A stretch of 64,000 nucleotides of DNA from Cohnella sp. SGD-V74 (GCF_003001675.1 NZ_PVYW01000011.1:62001-126000); one strand, 5' to 3'; positions 1 through 9,482 are shown, counted from the first letter of the stretch. A program made the numbers and translations. Notes: generated from the letters alone by a model not told the origin.

Positions 1-359
1 ACCGGTCCGTCGCTGTGCGGCACGAAGGGACCGAGCGGATGGTCGGCGATCAGCACCTGAGTGCCGCGGCAAACTCCGTCTGCCTTGAACGTAGCAAACA
101 TATAATACTTGCCTTGATAGGCATGGACTTCGGGAGCCCAGTAGTTCTTGTCCGACCAGAAATCCGCATCCGGGCGGAAGGCCGGGAACGGGCCTTCCCA
201 ATGTTCCAGGTCGCTGCTGCGATAGACGTCGAAGCCGATTCCTTTGCTCTTCCAAATATCCGGATCGGTAGATCCGTACAAATAATAGCAGTTCTCCGCT
301 TCGTGCCGCAGCACGAACGGATCTCTCATCTGAATTTGTTCTTTCTTAAGCGTCTGCAT
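1..359 (-). CDS. Glycoside hydrolase family 43-like (5' part only)
   Basis: Only the first 119 codons lie in the window; the rest runs off the left edge. The protein begins with the first blade of a five-bladed beta-propeller glycosidase: an RDPFVL motif at residues 12-17, whose Asp13 occupies the usual catalytic-base position of GH43, and a WAPEVH motif at residues 74-79 that is typical of the second blade. GH43 enzymes remove arabinose or xylose from plant polysaccharides; the exact substrate cannot be told. There is no signal peptide, so it should be cytoplasmic and work on imported oligosaccharides. The ATG at 359 is preceded by GGAGAGG. It probably belongs to the minus-strand uptake operon to its right, although a 650-bp repeat-rich gap separates it from the next gene. 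Confidence 0.8.
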   Translation of the reverse strand, partial: MQTLKKEQIQMRDPFVLRHEAENCYYLYGSTDPDIWKSKGIGFDVYRSSDLEHWEGPFPAFRPDADFWSDKNYWAPEVHAYQGKYYMFATFKADGVCRGTQVLIADHPLGPFVPHSDGP

Positions 360-469
360 CGTTCAGTCGCCTCTCCTCTCGTGGATGGGGGAGTCAAACC
401 CCGTATGTTGTCTGGTGAAGAGTTCTATAGTACCGACAGCGTGATACTGGTGCGAGATGGTGCGAAGCC

Positions 470-858
470 AAGGCCAAGAAAGTGCCTGGACGGAGGCGGG
501 GCAGAGAGGCCAGGGCCAAAAAAGTGCCTCGGAGACTCGTGCCTGGACCTGAGCCGATGCCTCCAAGGCCAAGAAAGTGCCTCGGCGGAAACAGGGCAGA
601 GAGGCCAGGGCCAAAAAAGTGCCTCGGAGACTCGAGCCTGGACCCGAGCCGATGCCTCCAAGGCCAAGAAAGTGCCTCGGCGGAAACGGGGCAGAGAGGC
701 CAGGGCCAAAAAAGTGCCTCGGAGACTCGAGCCTGGACCCGAGCCGATGCCTCCAAGGCCAAGAAAGTGCCTCGGCGGAAACGGGGCAGAGAGGCCAGGG
801 CCAAAAAAGTGCCTCGGCGGAACCGAGGCGGGGGAGAGAGTCAAGCAAGGCCAAAAAA
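470..858. repeat. 95-bp tandem array, about 4.1 copies
   Basis: Direct repeats with an exact 95-bp period begin at 470, 565, 660 and 755; the last is partial. Each unit holds two related halves of about 47 bp that share the core AAGTGCCTCGG, once after GGCCAAG and once after GGCCAAA. Copies are nearly identical. 95 is not a multiple of three and all frames give low-complexity peptides, so I regard it as non-coding. The stretch from 360 to 469, between the GH43 start and the array, shows nothing recognisable. Confidence 0.93.
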
Positions 859-874
859 GTACCTCGGAAGACCG

Positions 875-993
875 TCACCCGTCACCCTCCACCGTCCTCC
901 GCCACCCGTCACCCGTCACCCTCCACCGTCCTCCGCCACCCATCACCCGTCACCCTCCACCCGTCCTCCGTCACCCATCATCCGTCACCCGCC
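875..993. repeat. 34-bp C-rich tandem array, about 3.5 copies
   Basis: Directly after the 95-bp array, the word GTCACCCTCC recurs at 881, 915 and 949, giving a 34-bp period built from CACCCGTCAC and CCACCGTCCTCC blocks. It ends about 20 bp before the stop codon of the glycosidase gene at 1014. The plus strand is almost devoid of G. No gene is seen. Confidence 0.85.
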
Positions 994-1013
994 AAGAAGA
1001 ATCCGGCGAGCCG

Positions 1014-2663
1014 TTACTCGTACGCCGGAAGAACGACGCCCGGATTCGATTCCGTTACGAATCCGGCCTCGCCGCCGAGGAAGCGCAGTCGCTCGTTGCC
1101 TTCGACGCGGAACGGGTACGCTCGCCCTTCCCACAGCAGCCGGCCGCGGACCGGGCGCAGCGTCATGCCGACGATCGCCTGAAGGCGGCCGGCGCGATCG
1201 GTGACGATCCGGACGCCGTAAGGGAAGCGGGCAAGCTCGCGTCCGTCCGCGAGGATTGTGCACTCTTCGGGCGAGTTGAGCAGCTCGTAAGAAGTGCCGT
1301 CGATCGTGCGGGCGTACGCCGTGCGTTCCGCCAGCGAGATTCCGTGATCGAGCGGAGAGGGCAGCAGTCCGGTGAACCAGACTTCTCCGTCGGCAGCGGG
1401 CAAAATGCCGCAAAGCCGTTCGACGTAATCGAGCATGCAGAGAAGGGCGGGGGAGTAGCTCTCCGTATAGCCTTCTTCTCCCGTCCACGGGCTGAGCACT
1501 TGGCCGAATCTCGTCATGCGCGACAGGGCCGATAGAATCGGCTGCATCGCCCAGACCAACTCGACGTGTCTGCCGTGATGCTCGAAGGCGTGCGGCGCGC
1601 GGATCAGGCTGAGAAAATTCGTCGCGCCCGCCCAGCTGTTGTAGGCCGAGTGCGGGTCGAAGCGCGGATCGTCCATGGCGATCGAGGTGAACGGATATTT
1701 GGCGAAAAACTTGCGCGTATTCAGCAGGTACCGGCTCAAGCTGGACGCGCACAGGTCGGAATCGCCGACTTCGCAGGCGAGCACTCTCAGCAGCACGTCG
1801 GACTGAAGACGCACGAAGCGGTCGTGCTTGTCCCGGTCGTAGAAGAAGCCGTCGTTGCCGTCGTAGCAGTGCCGGAACAGCGCGCGCAGCGACTGCTCGG
1901 CCCGTTCCTCCCACGGGGCATCCTTCCCAAGCTCCCGCGCCATCCGCGCAAGATACTTGCGCGAACAATAGACGCTGGCCGTCAAGTCCGGCGCCAGGAA
2001 AGGAACGAGCGGCGAATCCGGATCGACCTGTGCCGGATCGCCCCGGTGGGGCGTATCCGCCACGTGCCAGAACCGCGGCGACAGGTCGTGGCCGGTGTCG
2101 AAGGCGCAGAACGCCTCGACGCAGCCGGTGCCGCGCGTGTTGCGATACTTCTCCAGCCACTCGTCGTACCGGCTCAGCGCTGCATACATTTTCTCCAGAA
2201 ATCCCCGGTCTTTGCCGTTTAGCAAATAGTAGTTCCAGACGCTTCTCGCTGGAGGCGTGACAAGCTGGATTTGCCGGAAGACGGGGCCGCCTTCTGCGAT
2301 CTTGTAAGGGATTAGTCCGTCCTCGCGCTGATGGTCGGCGAACTGCTCGTAGGTCGAACGGGATACGGAAGGGACGAACCGCGCCAGCAGCTCGGCGTTG
2401 ATCGTTCCCGTGCTTTCGAGCCAGCAGCCCTTGTACACGCCGCCTTCCTGCAGCGTCAAGGAGCCGTCCGGCTCGCACGACACACAGTCGGGCAGCTTGT
2501 AGACGGCGGAGTAATACGCGTTCTCAAGCGTTCCTCCGGATGCGGCGAACTTGACGCCGGACCGGGCGAATTCCGTCAGGAAGGCGCGGCCGGATTCGTT
2601 GGCGAGCCCGTCGGCCTGGCGGAGCAGATCGATGGAACGAAGCCGTTCCAGTAATGTATCCAT
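1014..2663 (-). CDS. (alpha/alpha)6-barrel glycosidase, MGH1/trehalase-like
   Basis: A 549-residue protein without signal peptide. The central part is rich in paired aromatic and acidic helix motifs of the six-hairpin glycosidase superfamily (trehalase, GH63, mannosylglycerate hydrolase-like): an FDTGHD segment near residue 190, AYNSWAGATN near 340, and SPWTGEEGYTESYSP at 391-405, with a beta-rich tail after about 450. It likely hydrolyses a short imported oligosaccharide; the substrate is unknown. The ATG at 2663 is chosen over an in-frame GTG at 2675 because GAGGTG lies at a workable distance from the ATG. It follows the YesN regulator by 31 bp and belongs to the same operon. Confidence 0.7.
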   Translation of the reverse strand: MDTLLERLRSIDLLRQADGLANESGRAFLTEFARSGVKFAASGGTLENAYYSAVYKLPDCVSCEPDGSLTLQEGGVYKGCWLESTGTINAELLARFVPSVSRSTYEQFADHQREDGLIPYKIAEGGPVFRQIQLVTPPARSVWNYYLLNGKDRGFLEKMYAALSRYDEWLEKYRNTRGTGCVEAFCAFDTGHDLSPRFWHVADTPHRGDPAQVDPDSPLVPFLAPDLTASVYCSRKYLARMARELGKDAPWEERAEQSLRALFRHCYDGNDGFFYDRDKHDRFVRLQSDVLLRVLACEVGDSDLCASSLSRYLLNTRKFFAKYPFTSIAMDDPRFDPHSAYNSWAGATNFLSLIRAPHAFEHHGRHVELVWAMQPILSALSRMTRFGQVLSPWTGEEGYTESYSPALLCMLDYVERLCGILPAADGEVWFTGLLPSPLDHGISLAERTAYARTIDGTSYELLNSPEECTILADGRELARFPYGVRIVTDRAGRLQAIVGMTLRPVRGRLLWEGRAYPFRVEGNERLRFLGGEAGFVTESNPGVVLPAYE

Positions 2664-2694
2664 TGCGATAGGCACCTCATTTGCGGAAACCGGA

Positions 2695-4317
2695 TCAGCG
2701 CTTGTATTCCGAAGGGCTGATCCCGGTGATGGATTTGAACACTTGGCTGAAATAGGTCGAGTTCTGGAAGCCGACCATCTCGCTGATCTCGTAAACCATA
2801 TATTGACCTGTCGACAGCAGCTCCTTGGCTTTCTCGATGCGATACTTGTTGAAGTAGGTGACGAACGGCTCGCCGGTGATTTTCTTGAACAATTGGCTCA
2901 AATAGTTGCGGTTGACGTGGATTTTGGCGGCGATTTCTTCCAGCGTGATGTTCTGGTGGTAGCACTTCTCGATGAAGTCGCCGATGACTCGGTCGATCAG
3001 CGCATGGCTCTTCTTCCCCTGCAAGTTTTCCTTGATCTGCGCGATGGCGCGGGACATCTGCTCGTCCATCCAGTCGATCAGCCCTTTGGCCGTCGCGTTG
3101 CGGTTCAGGGAGACGAGCAGCTCCTCCAGACCGGTCTCGTCGTCGGAAGCCTGCGCGGCCGAGGACCAGGCGGAAGTTCGCCAGGCGCTGATCAATCCGG
3201 CGCAGACGCCTTTAAGCCCGGGAAGGGAAGAGGAGACGAACGCGCGGTTCGACTTCAGCTCCTGCCACAGATCGGCCGCCTCCTGAAGCTGCTTCTGGAA
3301 GATGGCGTCGTTCAGCTTGCGGATCAGGTCCAGCGGCATGAGCCGCTCCTCCTCGGGCTCCGCCTTTTCGGTGAACGGGTAGATCCGGTTCCAGTCGTTC
3401 ATCTCCGCCGTCTCGATCGCGGACTGGCTCTCCAGGAACGAGTCCAGAATGTGCTCGTAACCATTCCAAGGCGTTCCCAATCCGCCCAGCATCGAGATTT
3501 TCATATATTGCAGCACGTTGTCCACGATCGCCGTCGACGCTTCCATGATGGTCGCGCCGACGGTTTCATCCATCGACGCGCCGCCGAGGAAGAGAATGAC
3601 GAAATCTTTGTCCGAATAGGCGATAACCTCCGCGGCAAGATCCGAATAGGCCTCCAGCCGCTTGTCCAGCACTTCGCGGATAATGTTGCCGGTGCCGAAG
3701 CGGAGCAGCTGCCAATCTCGCTCCTCCGTGCGGGTGCGGCCTTCCGTGCGGATGAGGCTGAGCGTCAGCGCCTGCACGGTCGTCTCCTGCGGAAGCTCCA
3801 TGAATTCGATGCGCTGCCAGGGGAGCTCCTCGCGCCGATAGCGGGTGGACAGCAAGTCGCGGAAAAACAGCTCTCTCATCGAGCGCTGCACGATGTCCTG
3901 CTGTCTGACGTAGCTGGACAGCAGTTCGTCCCGTTCCTTCGATTCGTTCAGCTGCTGCACGACCTCGCGCACGACGAACTCGATCTCGGAAATGCTGGGA
4001 GGCTTCAGCAGAAAATGCTGAATGCCTTTGGTGACCGCTTTTCTGGCGTTGGCGTAATCGTCGAAGCCGCTCAGGATGATGACCGGAAATTCGGGATCGA
4101 TCTCGTGAATCGCCTCCGTCAGCTGGAAGCCGTCCATCTTGGGCATGTAAATATCGGTGATGACGATGTCAGGCTTGCTTTCCCGAAACTGCTCCAGCGC
4201 CTGTTCGCCGTCTCCGGCCGTTCCGACGATGCGAATGCCCATGTCTTCCCAAGGCACGTGCTTCAGCAGGCCGTCGATGACGTATTGGTCGTCATCCACC
4301 AAGAGAATCGTATTCAT
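2695..4317 (-). CDS. YesN-type AraC-family response regulator
   Basis: A 540-residue transcription factor. Residues 1-120 form a receiver domain with the acidic pocket D8-D10, the phospho-acceptor Asp55 in an ITDIYMPKMDG context, and a conserved Lys near 105. A long middle region (about 130-435) of the type found in YesN proteins follows, then a C-terminal pair of AraC helix-turn-helix motifs (about 440-540) ending FKSITGISPSEYKR. It would activate the surrounding sugar uptake and hydrolase genes when phosphorylated by the adjacent kinase. The ATG at 4317, with GAGGAG 8 nt upstream, is preferred to the TTG at 4323. It overlaps the kinase gene by 26 nt, so the two are probably translationally coupled. 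Confidence 0.93.
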   Translation of the reverse strand: MNTILLVDDDQYVIDGLLKHVPWEDMGIRIVGTAGDGEQALEQFRESKPDIVITDIYMPKMDGFQLTEAIHEIDPEFPVIILSGFDDYANARKAVTKGIQHFLLKPPSISEIEFVVREVVQQLNESKERDELLSSYVRQQDIVQRSMRELFFRDLLSTRYRREELPWQRIEFMELPQETTVQALTLSLIRTEGRTRTEERDWQLLRFGTGNIIREVLDKRLEAYSDLAAEVIAYSDKDFVILFLGGASMDETVGATIMEASTAIVDNVLQYMKISMLGGLGTPWNGYEHILDSFLESQSAIETAEMNDWNRIYPFTEKAEPEEERLMPLDLIRKLNDAIFQKQLQEAADLWQELKSNRAFVSSSLPGLKGVCAGLISAWRTSAWSSAAQASDDETGLEELLVSLNRNATAKGLIDWMDEQMSRAIAQIKENLQGKKSHALIDRVIGDFIEKCYHQNITLEEIAAKIHVNRNYLSQLFKKITGEPFVTYFNKYRIEKAKELLSTGQYMVYEISEMVGFQNSTYFSQVFKSITGISPSEYKR

Positions 4318-6112
4318 CCGCAAGACTCCTCGTTAGTTGATTAAGCTCCTCTTCGTCGCGAATGAGCGGCAGGCGCAGCGATACCCGGGTCTGGCCCGAG
4401 TCGAGACGGTCGATCTCCACGCCGTAGGACGGTCCGCAATACAGATGAATCCGGTCGATGACGTTGCGGATGCCGATGCCCTTGGCGTTCTCGATGACGA
4501 AATCCGGCGGAAACCCGACGCCGTTGTCGACAACGGAGAGGCGCAGGGAAGGGAGGACGTCACCCGACTCGGCTTCGACCTTGACTTCGATGACGGCTTG
4601 ATCGGCGCGGCTTCCGAAGCCGTGGATGACGGCGTTCTCCAGAAACGGCTGAAGGACGATTTTCGGAATCAGGCAGGAGAACAGGTCCGGTTCGGCTTGC
4701 TCCGAGTAGACGATATCGAAGTTCTGCCGGAATTTCTGAATCGCGATGTAGCAGCGGGCGTGGTCCAGCTCGTCCTTGACGGTGACGTACCACTTGTCGT
4801 TGCTCAGTCCGATGCGGAACAGCCGGGACAGCTGGTGCACCATCTGACTGATCTCGTGCGCTTTGTAATCCATCGCCCGCCAGTGAATCATGTCCAGCGT
4901 GTTGTACAGAAAGTGCGGCTTGATCTGGGCGTGCAGCAGCCTCAGCTCCGCTTCCCGCCGGTCGCGGTGCTCCTTGTTCAGCCGGCCGATCAACTGCTTC
5001 AGCCGCAGCACCATGCGATTGAAATGCGTCGTCAAAACCATGTATTCCTGGATGCTCGATGCGCCCAGACGCACGTTGAAATCGCCTTTCTCCAGCGTGC
5101 GCATGCCGTCCACGATCCGGTGGATGGGCGAGGTCAGCCTCTTCGAAATCCAGAAGGCGATCGGAACGGAGAGACCGATGAGCGCGGCGAGCAGCCAGAA
5201 CGTGAGCTGCCGGATCTCCCTCCCGCTTTCCAGGAAGACATCGCGCGGAATGAGCTGCATCAGGCGCCAATACTCCGTATTTTTATCCGAAGAAATCAGA
5301 TTGTACTTGCGTCCCTCGATCTCGCCGTCCATCGGCAGCGACGCGTCTCCGAGCAGTCTGGCGAAATCCTCCTTGCGCTCGATGCCTTGTCCGAATCGAA
5401 TCGACAGGTCGGGGGACAGCGTGGAGGAGATGTAGTGGCCGGTAGAATCCATAATGACGTAATAGTCTTCATTGCTCGGAGAGAGCAGGCGCTTGGACAG
5501 CGTATTGAACAGCATCCGGTCCGGAATGTTGATCTTGACGATGCCGAGCGATTGTCCGCGGTTGCTGATGATGCGCTGTACGTAGCTGACCATTTCCGCT
5601 GAGCCGCTCGTCTGGTCGTAAGGATGGGAGGGGATCCAGAATCCGTCCGCCTTGTCCATGCGCGCCAGCCAGCCCTGCGTTTCCGCGTCCTCGTACCGGT
5701 AGAGGAAACGATCCTGCACCGGAAGGTAGCTGCCGTGCCAATCGGTGTACAGCTCGATGGAATGAATGCCGATCTTGACGGACAGCAGCTTCTGAAACTC
5801 CTCGTAGATGTTTTTACTCTTAGAGTAAAAGTCGTAGAAGCTGACCGGGGAATCGGCCAGATGGCCGCGAATCAGCTCGTTCGTCACCAGGAAACGCGCG
5901 GTATCCTGAATGCCGGACACGTAATTCGACAGCTTCTGAGACGTTTCCTCGAGCAGCTCCTTTTTCGTTTCACGGATTTCCCGATAGGCGAGATCCGAAT
6001 AGGTCGAGTAGAAGAGGCCGGCTGACAGCAGCAGAAGAACGACGTTGAATCCGATAAAACAGAGCACCATGAGCGTAAACAGTCTGGTCGGATATTTGAA
6101 AAGCGTGCGCAT
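4292..6112 (-). CDS. YesM-type sensor histidine kinase
   Basis: A 606-residue membrane kinase. A transmembrane segment near residues 10-35 and a second near 310-330 bracket an extracytoplasmic sensor domain of Cache type. A HAMP linker follows, then the His_kinase box with the phospho-accepting His in QIKPHFLYNTL (near residue 400) and a GHKL ATPase with an ENAVIHG N-box. Family knowledge: such kinases report extracellular sugars or binding-protein status to a YesN partner, encoded here immediately downstream. The ATG at 6112 has AAGGA 8 nt upstream; an ATG at 6121 lacks room for a ribosome binding site. Confidence 0.93.
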   Translation of the reverse strand: MRTLFKYPTRLFTLMVLCFIGFNVVLLLLSAGLFYSTYSDLAYREIRETKKELLEETSQKLSNYVSGIQDTARFLVTNELIRGHLADSPVSFYDFYSKSKNIYEEFQKLLSVKIGIHSIELYTDWHGSYLPVQDRFLYRYEDAETQGWLARMDKADGFWIPSHPYDQTSGSAEMVSYVQRIISNRGQSLGIVKINIPDRMLFNTLSKRLLSPSNEDYYVIMDSTGHYISSTLSPDLSIRFGQGIERKEDFARLLGDASLPMDGEIEGRKYNLISSDKNTEYWRLMQLIPRDVFLESGREIRQLTFWLLAALIGLSVPIAFWISKRLTSPIHRIVDGMRTLEKGDFNVRLGASSIQEYMVLTTHFNRMVLRLKQLIGRLNKEHRDRREAELRLLHAQIKPHFLYNTLDMIHWRAMDYKAHEISQMVHQLSRLFRIGLSNDKWYVTVKDELDHARCYIAIQKFRQNFDIVYSEQAEPDLFSCLIPKIVLQPFLENAVIHGFGSRADQAVIEVKVEAESGDVLPSLRLSVVDNGVGFPPDFVIENAKGIGIRNVIDRIHLYCGPSYGVEIDRLDSGQTRVSLRLPLIRDEEELNQLTRSLADEYDSLGG

Positions 6113-6147
6113 AGGCTCCATCCTTTTCTCGGGTTGTCGTTCTTATT

Positions 6148-6987
6148 CTACCCTTTCAGGCCGGACGTTGCGATTCCTTGCGTGAAGTATCTCTGGCCGG
6201 CGAAGAAGATCAGCAAGCTCGGAACGATGGACAGCACCGACATCGCGAATACCGCTCCCCAGTTGGAGTTGCCGCTGGAATCGAGGAACAGGCGCAGACC
6301 GAGAGGCACCGTGAATTTCTTGATGTCGCTGAGATAGATCAATTGACCGAAGAAGTCGTCCCACGTGCCGAGGAACGTAAAGATCGCAGCCGTCACCAGA
6401 GCCGGCGTGCAGAGCGGCAGAATAATGCGGAAGAACAGCATGAACCAGCCGGCGCCATCGATCTTCGCGCTCTCGTCGAGCTCTTTGGGGATACCCCGGA
6501 TAAACTGGACGATCAGGAACACGTAGAACGCCTCGGCGAAAAATTTCGGAACGGTAAGAGGCAGGAACGTATCCACCCAATCGAGTTCATGAAAAATGAT
6601 ATATTGCGGAATCAGCGTCACGTGGCCCGGCAGCATGATCGTGCCGAGCATGAGCGCGAACCACAGCTTTTTCAAAGGGAAATCGATTCGCGCGAAGGCG
6701 AAAGCGGCCATGGACGAGCTCAGCACGACTCCGAAAACGGCGATCACGCACAGCATGATGGAGTTGACGAAGAAGTTGCCGAATTGAATATTTCGCAGAC
6801 CGGACCAGCCGCTCTTGTAATGCTCGAGCGTAAAGGAGCTCGGCCACAAGTTTTTGTCGGTAAAAATCATGGTCGTCGGTTTGAAGGAGCTGCTGATCAG
6901 CCAAAGAACGGGATACAGCATCAACGCTCCGAGAGCCAGAATCAACAAGTGCAAGAGACCGTTTTTGACATTCTTGGGTATCGTCAT
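6148..6987 (-). CDS. Sugar ABC transporter permease, MalG/LplC type
   Basis: A 279-residue inner-membrane protein with six predicted hydrophobic segments. The cytoplasmic EAA loop is clear: IPKELDESAKIDGAGWF, which docks onto the ATPase. CUT1-family permeases of this kind import oligosaccharides with a MalF-like partner, encoded 3 bp upstream, and the lipoprotein at 7950. No ATPase gene is present, which is usual in this family, where a shared MsmX/UgpC-type ATPase encoded elsewhere serves many importers. It starts at ATG 6987, about 9 nt after a G-rich ribosome binding site. Confidence 0.93.
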   Translation of the reverse strand: MTIPKNVKNGLLHLLILALGALMLYPVLWLISSSFKPTTMIFTDKNLWPSSFTLEHYKSGWSGLRNIQFGNFFVNSIMLCVIAVFGVVLSSSMAAFAFARIDFPLKKLWFALMLGTIMLPGHVTLIPQYIIFHELDWVDTFLPLTVPKFFAEAFYVFLIVQFIRGIPKELDESAKIDGAGWFMLFFRIILPLCTPALVTAAIFTFLGTWDDFFGQLIYLSDIKKFTVPLGLRLFLDSSGNSNWGAVFAMSVLSIVPSLLIFFAGQRYFTQGIATSGLKG

Positions 6988-6990
6988 CGT

Positions 6991-7881
6991 TTATTTCCCC
7001 CCATCCGAATAGAAGACCCAGTAACGAGAGGACAGGAACAGCAAGCCCGTAATGATCGCTATAATGAAGAGCAATACCCAAGCCATAGCGGAAGCGTAGC
7101 CCATGTCAAGGAAAGTAAAGCCCTTAATATACAAATAGAGGGAGTAGAGCAGGGTAGAGTTGATCGGTCCGCCGGACCCGCCGCTGATGATGAAAGCTTT
7201 GGTGAACGTCTGGAACGACTGGATCAGCGTAATCGTCAGGTTGAAGAAGAGCACCGGCGTGAGCAGCGGCATCGTAATTTTCGCGAATTGGCGCACTTTG
7301 CCCGCTCCGTCCACGGTTGCGGCTTCGTAGAGCTCCGTCGGAATTTGCTTAAGACCGGCCAGGAAAATGATCATAACCGATCCGAACTGCCAGACGGATA
7401 ACCCGATCAGCGAATAAATCGCATAAGAAGGACTGGAGATCCAGGCAGGACCTTCGATTCCGACCATGGCTAAGCCTTGGTTGAACACGCCTTCTTTGTC
7501 GAATACTTGTTTCCACAGCACGGAGATGGCAACGCTGCCTCCCAGCAGGGAAGGGATGTAGTAGATCGTACGGTACAAATTCAGCAGACGCAGTCCCTGG
7601 TTGAGCAGCATCGCGATCGCGAGGGCGAACGAAAGCCGGACCGGGACGGACAGGAACACGTACTTCATCGTGACCCAAATCGAGTCTTTCAGCCGGTAGT
7701 CGTCGGTAAACATGCTTACGTAGTTTTTCGTGCCGATCCATTCCGGAGACGTCAGCAGATCGTATTTCGTGAACGATAAATACAGCGAGGCGATAATCGG
7801 ACCCAGCGTCAAGGCGAAAAATCCGATCAACCACGGCAGCAGAAAGGCATACCCGGCCAAGTAGGTTTTATATTTTCCCAT
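6991..7881 (-). CDS. Sugar ABC transporter permease, MalF/LplB type
   Basis: A 296-residue integral membrane protein with six hydrophobic segments beginning with YAFLLPWLIGFF. The EAA loop reads IPTELYEAATVDGAGKV, the form seen in MalF/UgpA-type subunits. It pairs with the permease immediately downstream and with the lipoprotein encoded upstream; a stem-loop lies between the lipoprotein gene and this one. Substrate is inferred only as an oligosaccharide, from the neighbouring glycosidases. Confidence 0.93.
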   Translation of the reverse strand: MGKYKTYLAGYAFLLPWLIGFFALTLGPIIASLYLSFTKYDLLTSPEWIGTKNYVSMFTDDYRLKDSIWVTMKYVFLSVPVRLSFALAIAMLLNQGLRLLNLYRTIYYIPSLLGGSVAISVLWKQVFDKEGVFNQGLAMVGIEGPAWISSPSYAIYSLIGLSVWQFGSVMIIFLAGLKQIPTELYEAATVDGAGKVRQFAKITMPLLTPVLFFNLTITLIQSFQTFTKAFIISGGSGGPINSTLLYSLYLYIKGFTFLDMGYASAMAWVLLFIIAIITGLLFLSSRYWVFYSDGGK

Positions 7882-7910
7882 CGAGCATCCTCCTCCATCC
7901 TAAAGGGAAA

Positions 7911-7933
7911 AAAGGGGAGCCGTGGGGGCTCCC
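7911..7933 (-). terminator. Intra-operon stem-loop with T-run (partial terminator)
   Basis: On the minus strand GGGAGCC pairs with GGCTCCC around a 5-nt loop and is followed by TTTTTT. It lies between the binding-protein gene and the permease genes. Such attenuating terminators are common in ABC operons and keep the binding protein more abundant than the membrane subunits. Confidence 0.75.
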
Positions 7934-7949
7934 GCAAAGAATCCCGTTT

Positions 7950-9287
7950 CTATTGGTTTGCTCTAGCAAGCATTTTTTGCATCTCTGTCATGAATTCTTC
8001 CGAAGCGGAATCGATAGAGGCTGCGCCGAAGGCGATTTTCTCGCTCGTCAATTTCAGAAGCTTGATGAATTCATTGTCATAAGGGAAGTGCTCGTATCCG
8101 TTGCCCGTCGAAATCTTCGTCGCGAGCGAGATGTAGTCGTACAGAATTTTGTCGACCGGAGTCGATTCCGCGGACAGCGCGTCGCGGATTTTCGCCGAAG
8201 GCGGAACGCCGCGGGTGCTGCCCAGGATGACGGCCGCTTCGGGATCGTTGACCATGAAGTCCATGAACTTGGCGACTTCCTCCGGATATTTCGTTCCTTC
8301 ATAGGAAGTAATGAATTGTCCGGACACCGGAGGGCTCATTCCGTTGCCGGCAGGACCGGCAGGGTTCGGCAGCAGGCCGAGCTGGTCTTCCGTCAAAGCT
8401 TGGTAACCGAAAATTTGCGAAGCGGACGCGCCCTGGATGGCGACTTGCCCTTTCACGATCAACGATTTGTCGACGGCATCCGGCGGATTGGCGACTTGAA
8501 CTTCCGCAGGAACGATCGCTCCGGCTTGGCGAAGCTCGTCCCACATCGAGAACCAGTTGACCACGTCCTGCTTGTCGAACTTGAGCTCGCCGCTGCGATA
8601 AAGCTCTTTGCCGTGGGCGGCCAGGTAAGTCGTGAAGGACGCGTTGTCGCTGGACAGATCGTAAGAGCCATAGAAGCCTTTGCCCAGCTTCTCGCTGATT
8701 TGCAGCGCGCTGTTCTTGAAGTCGTCGAACGTCCAGCTTTCGCCGTTCGGGACCGGAACGCCGGCTTTGTTGAACATCGTCGCGTTGAACAGCAAGGCTG
8801 TCTGGCTGACGCCCAGCGTAACGCCGTACAATTTGCCGTCCGCGGTCGCTTCGTTGATCAAGCTTTGATCGAAGTCTTCCAGGCGGATGGCATTGCCGAC
8901 ATACGGCTGCAAGTCGAGCAGCGCGTTGCGTCCGACGTACTCCATGATGTTGCCGCCCATCTGGATCAGATCCGGAGCGTTGCCCGCGGCGATCTGCGTG
9001 TTCAGCTTGTCGAAGTAGCCGTCCATGCCGGAATATTCGGCCGTGATTTTGATGTTCGGATTCTGTTTCTCGAACAGCTCGATGGCGGCAAGCGTTTTAT
9101 CGTGTCTCTCTTGCGACCCCCACCATGCCATTCTGAGTTCAACGTTGCTCGGTTTCTCCGAAGCTTTGGCCGAAGCGCTGGGACTGGCTGCGCCAGAGCC
9201 CGATTTGGAGTCGTTCGCGTTGCCGCAAGCGGACAGCAGAAGCGCGCATGTCGCTAGCGCGGCGAACAAAGGTTTTTTGCGTAACAT
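7950..9287 (-). CDS. Sugar-binding lipoprotein of ABC transporter
   Basis: A 445-residue extracellular solute-binding protein. Residues 1-20 form a lipoprotein signal ending in the lipobox LLSAC, followed by a Ser/Ala/Gly-rich linker (SGSGAASPSASAKASEK). The mature part has family-1 features such as ELRMAWWGSQ, DLIQMGGN and the closing KFMDFMVNDPEA helix. It captures an oligosaccharide outside the cell for the two permeases downstream. The ATG at 9287 is preceded by AAGGAGG at 9 nt spacing, which overrules upstream in-frame starts. Confidence 0.94.
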   Translation of the reverse strand: MLRKKPLFAALATCALLLSACGNANDSKSGSGAASPSASAKASEKPSNVELRMAWWGSQERHDKTLAAIELFEKQNPNIKITAEYSGMDGYFDKLNTQIAAGNAPDLIQMGGNIMEYVGRNALLDLQPYVGNAIRLEDFDQSLINEATADGKLYGVTLGVSQTALLFNATMFNKAGVPVPNGESWTFDDFKNSALQISEKLGKGFYGSYDLSSDNASFTTYLAAHGKELYRSGELKFDKQDVVNWFSMWDELRQAGAIVPAEVQVANPPDAVDKSLIVKGQVAIQGASASQIFGYQALTEDQLGLLPNPAGPAGNGMSPPVSGQFITSYEGTKYPEEVAKFMDFMVNDPEAAVILGSTRGVPPSAKIRDALSAESTPVDKILYDYISLATKISTGNGYEHFPYDNEFIKLLKLTSEKIAFGAASIDSASEEFMTEMQKMLARANQ

Positions 9288-9410
9288 GGAATCGGACCTC
9301 CTTTTTTTAACCTGCATGTTCATCATAAGAACTATTCGGTCCCGCGAACATAAAGAAAAGTAAGGGGAACGTATAAAAATGTTAGGTGTTGCCGAAGACA
9401 CAGAAAGAAA

Positions 9411-9451
9411 AGGCGTCCCTTGGTCCGTTTCGGACGACGGAAGGGACGCCT
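9411..9451 (-). terminator. Rho-independent terminator
   Basis: AGGCGTCCCT at 9411-9420 pairs with AGGGACGCCT at 9442-9451, and an inner GTCCG/CGGAC pair extends the stem. On the minus strand it is followed by TTTTCTTTC. It should end transcripts of the permease pair to the right before they reach the sugar operon. Confidence 0.8.
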
Positions 9452-9482
9452 CTGTTACTCCAATGTACTTTCTTATAGTGCG

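Noticed and set aside
394..1204. Several long frames across the 95-bp array
   Set aside because: They exist only because a near-perfect repeat lacks stops; repeated Trp-Pro-Trp or Lys-Lys-Val-Pro-Arg words and absence of a start signal argue against coding.
985..2478. Open frame overlapping the (alpha/alpha)6 glycosidase in another frame
   Set aside because: Arg/Pro-rich shadow; the overlapping frame has coherent glycosidase motifs.
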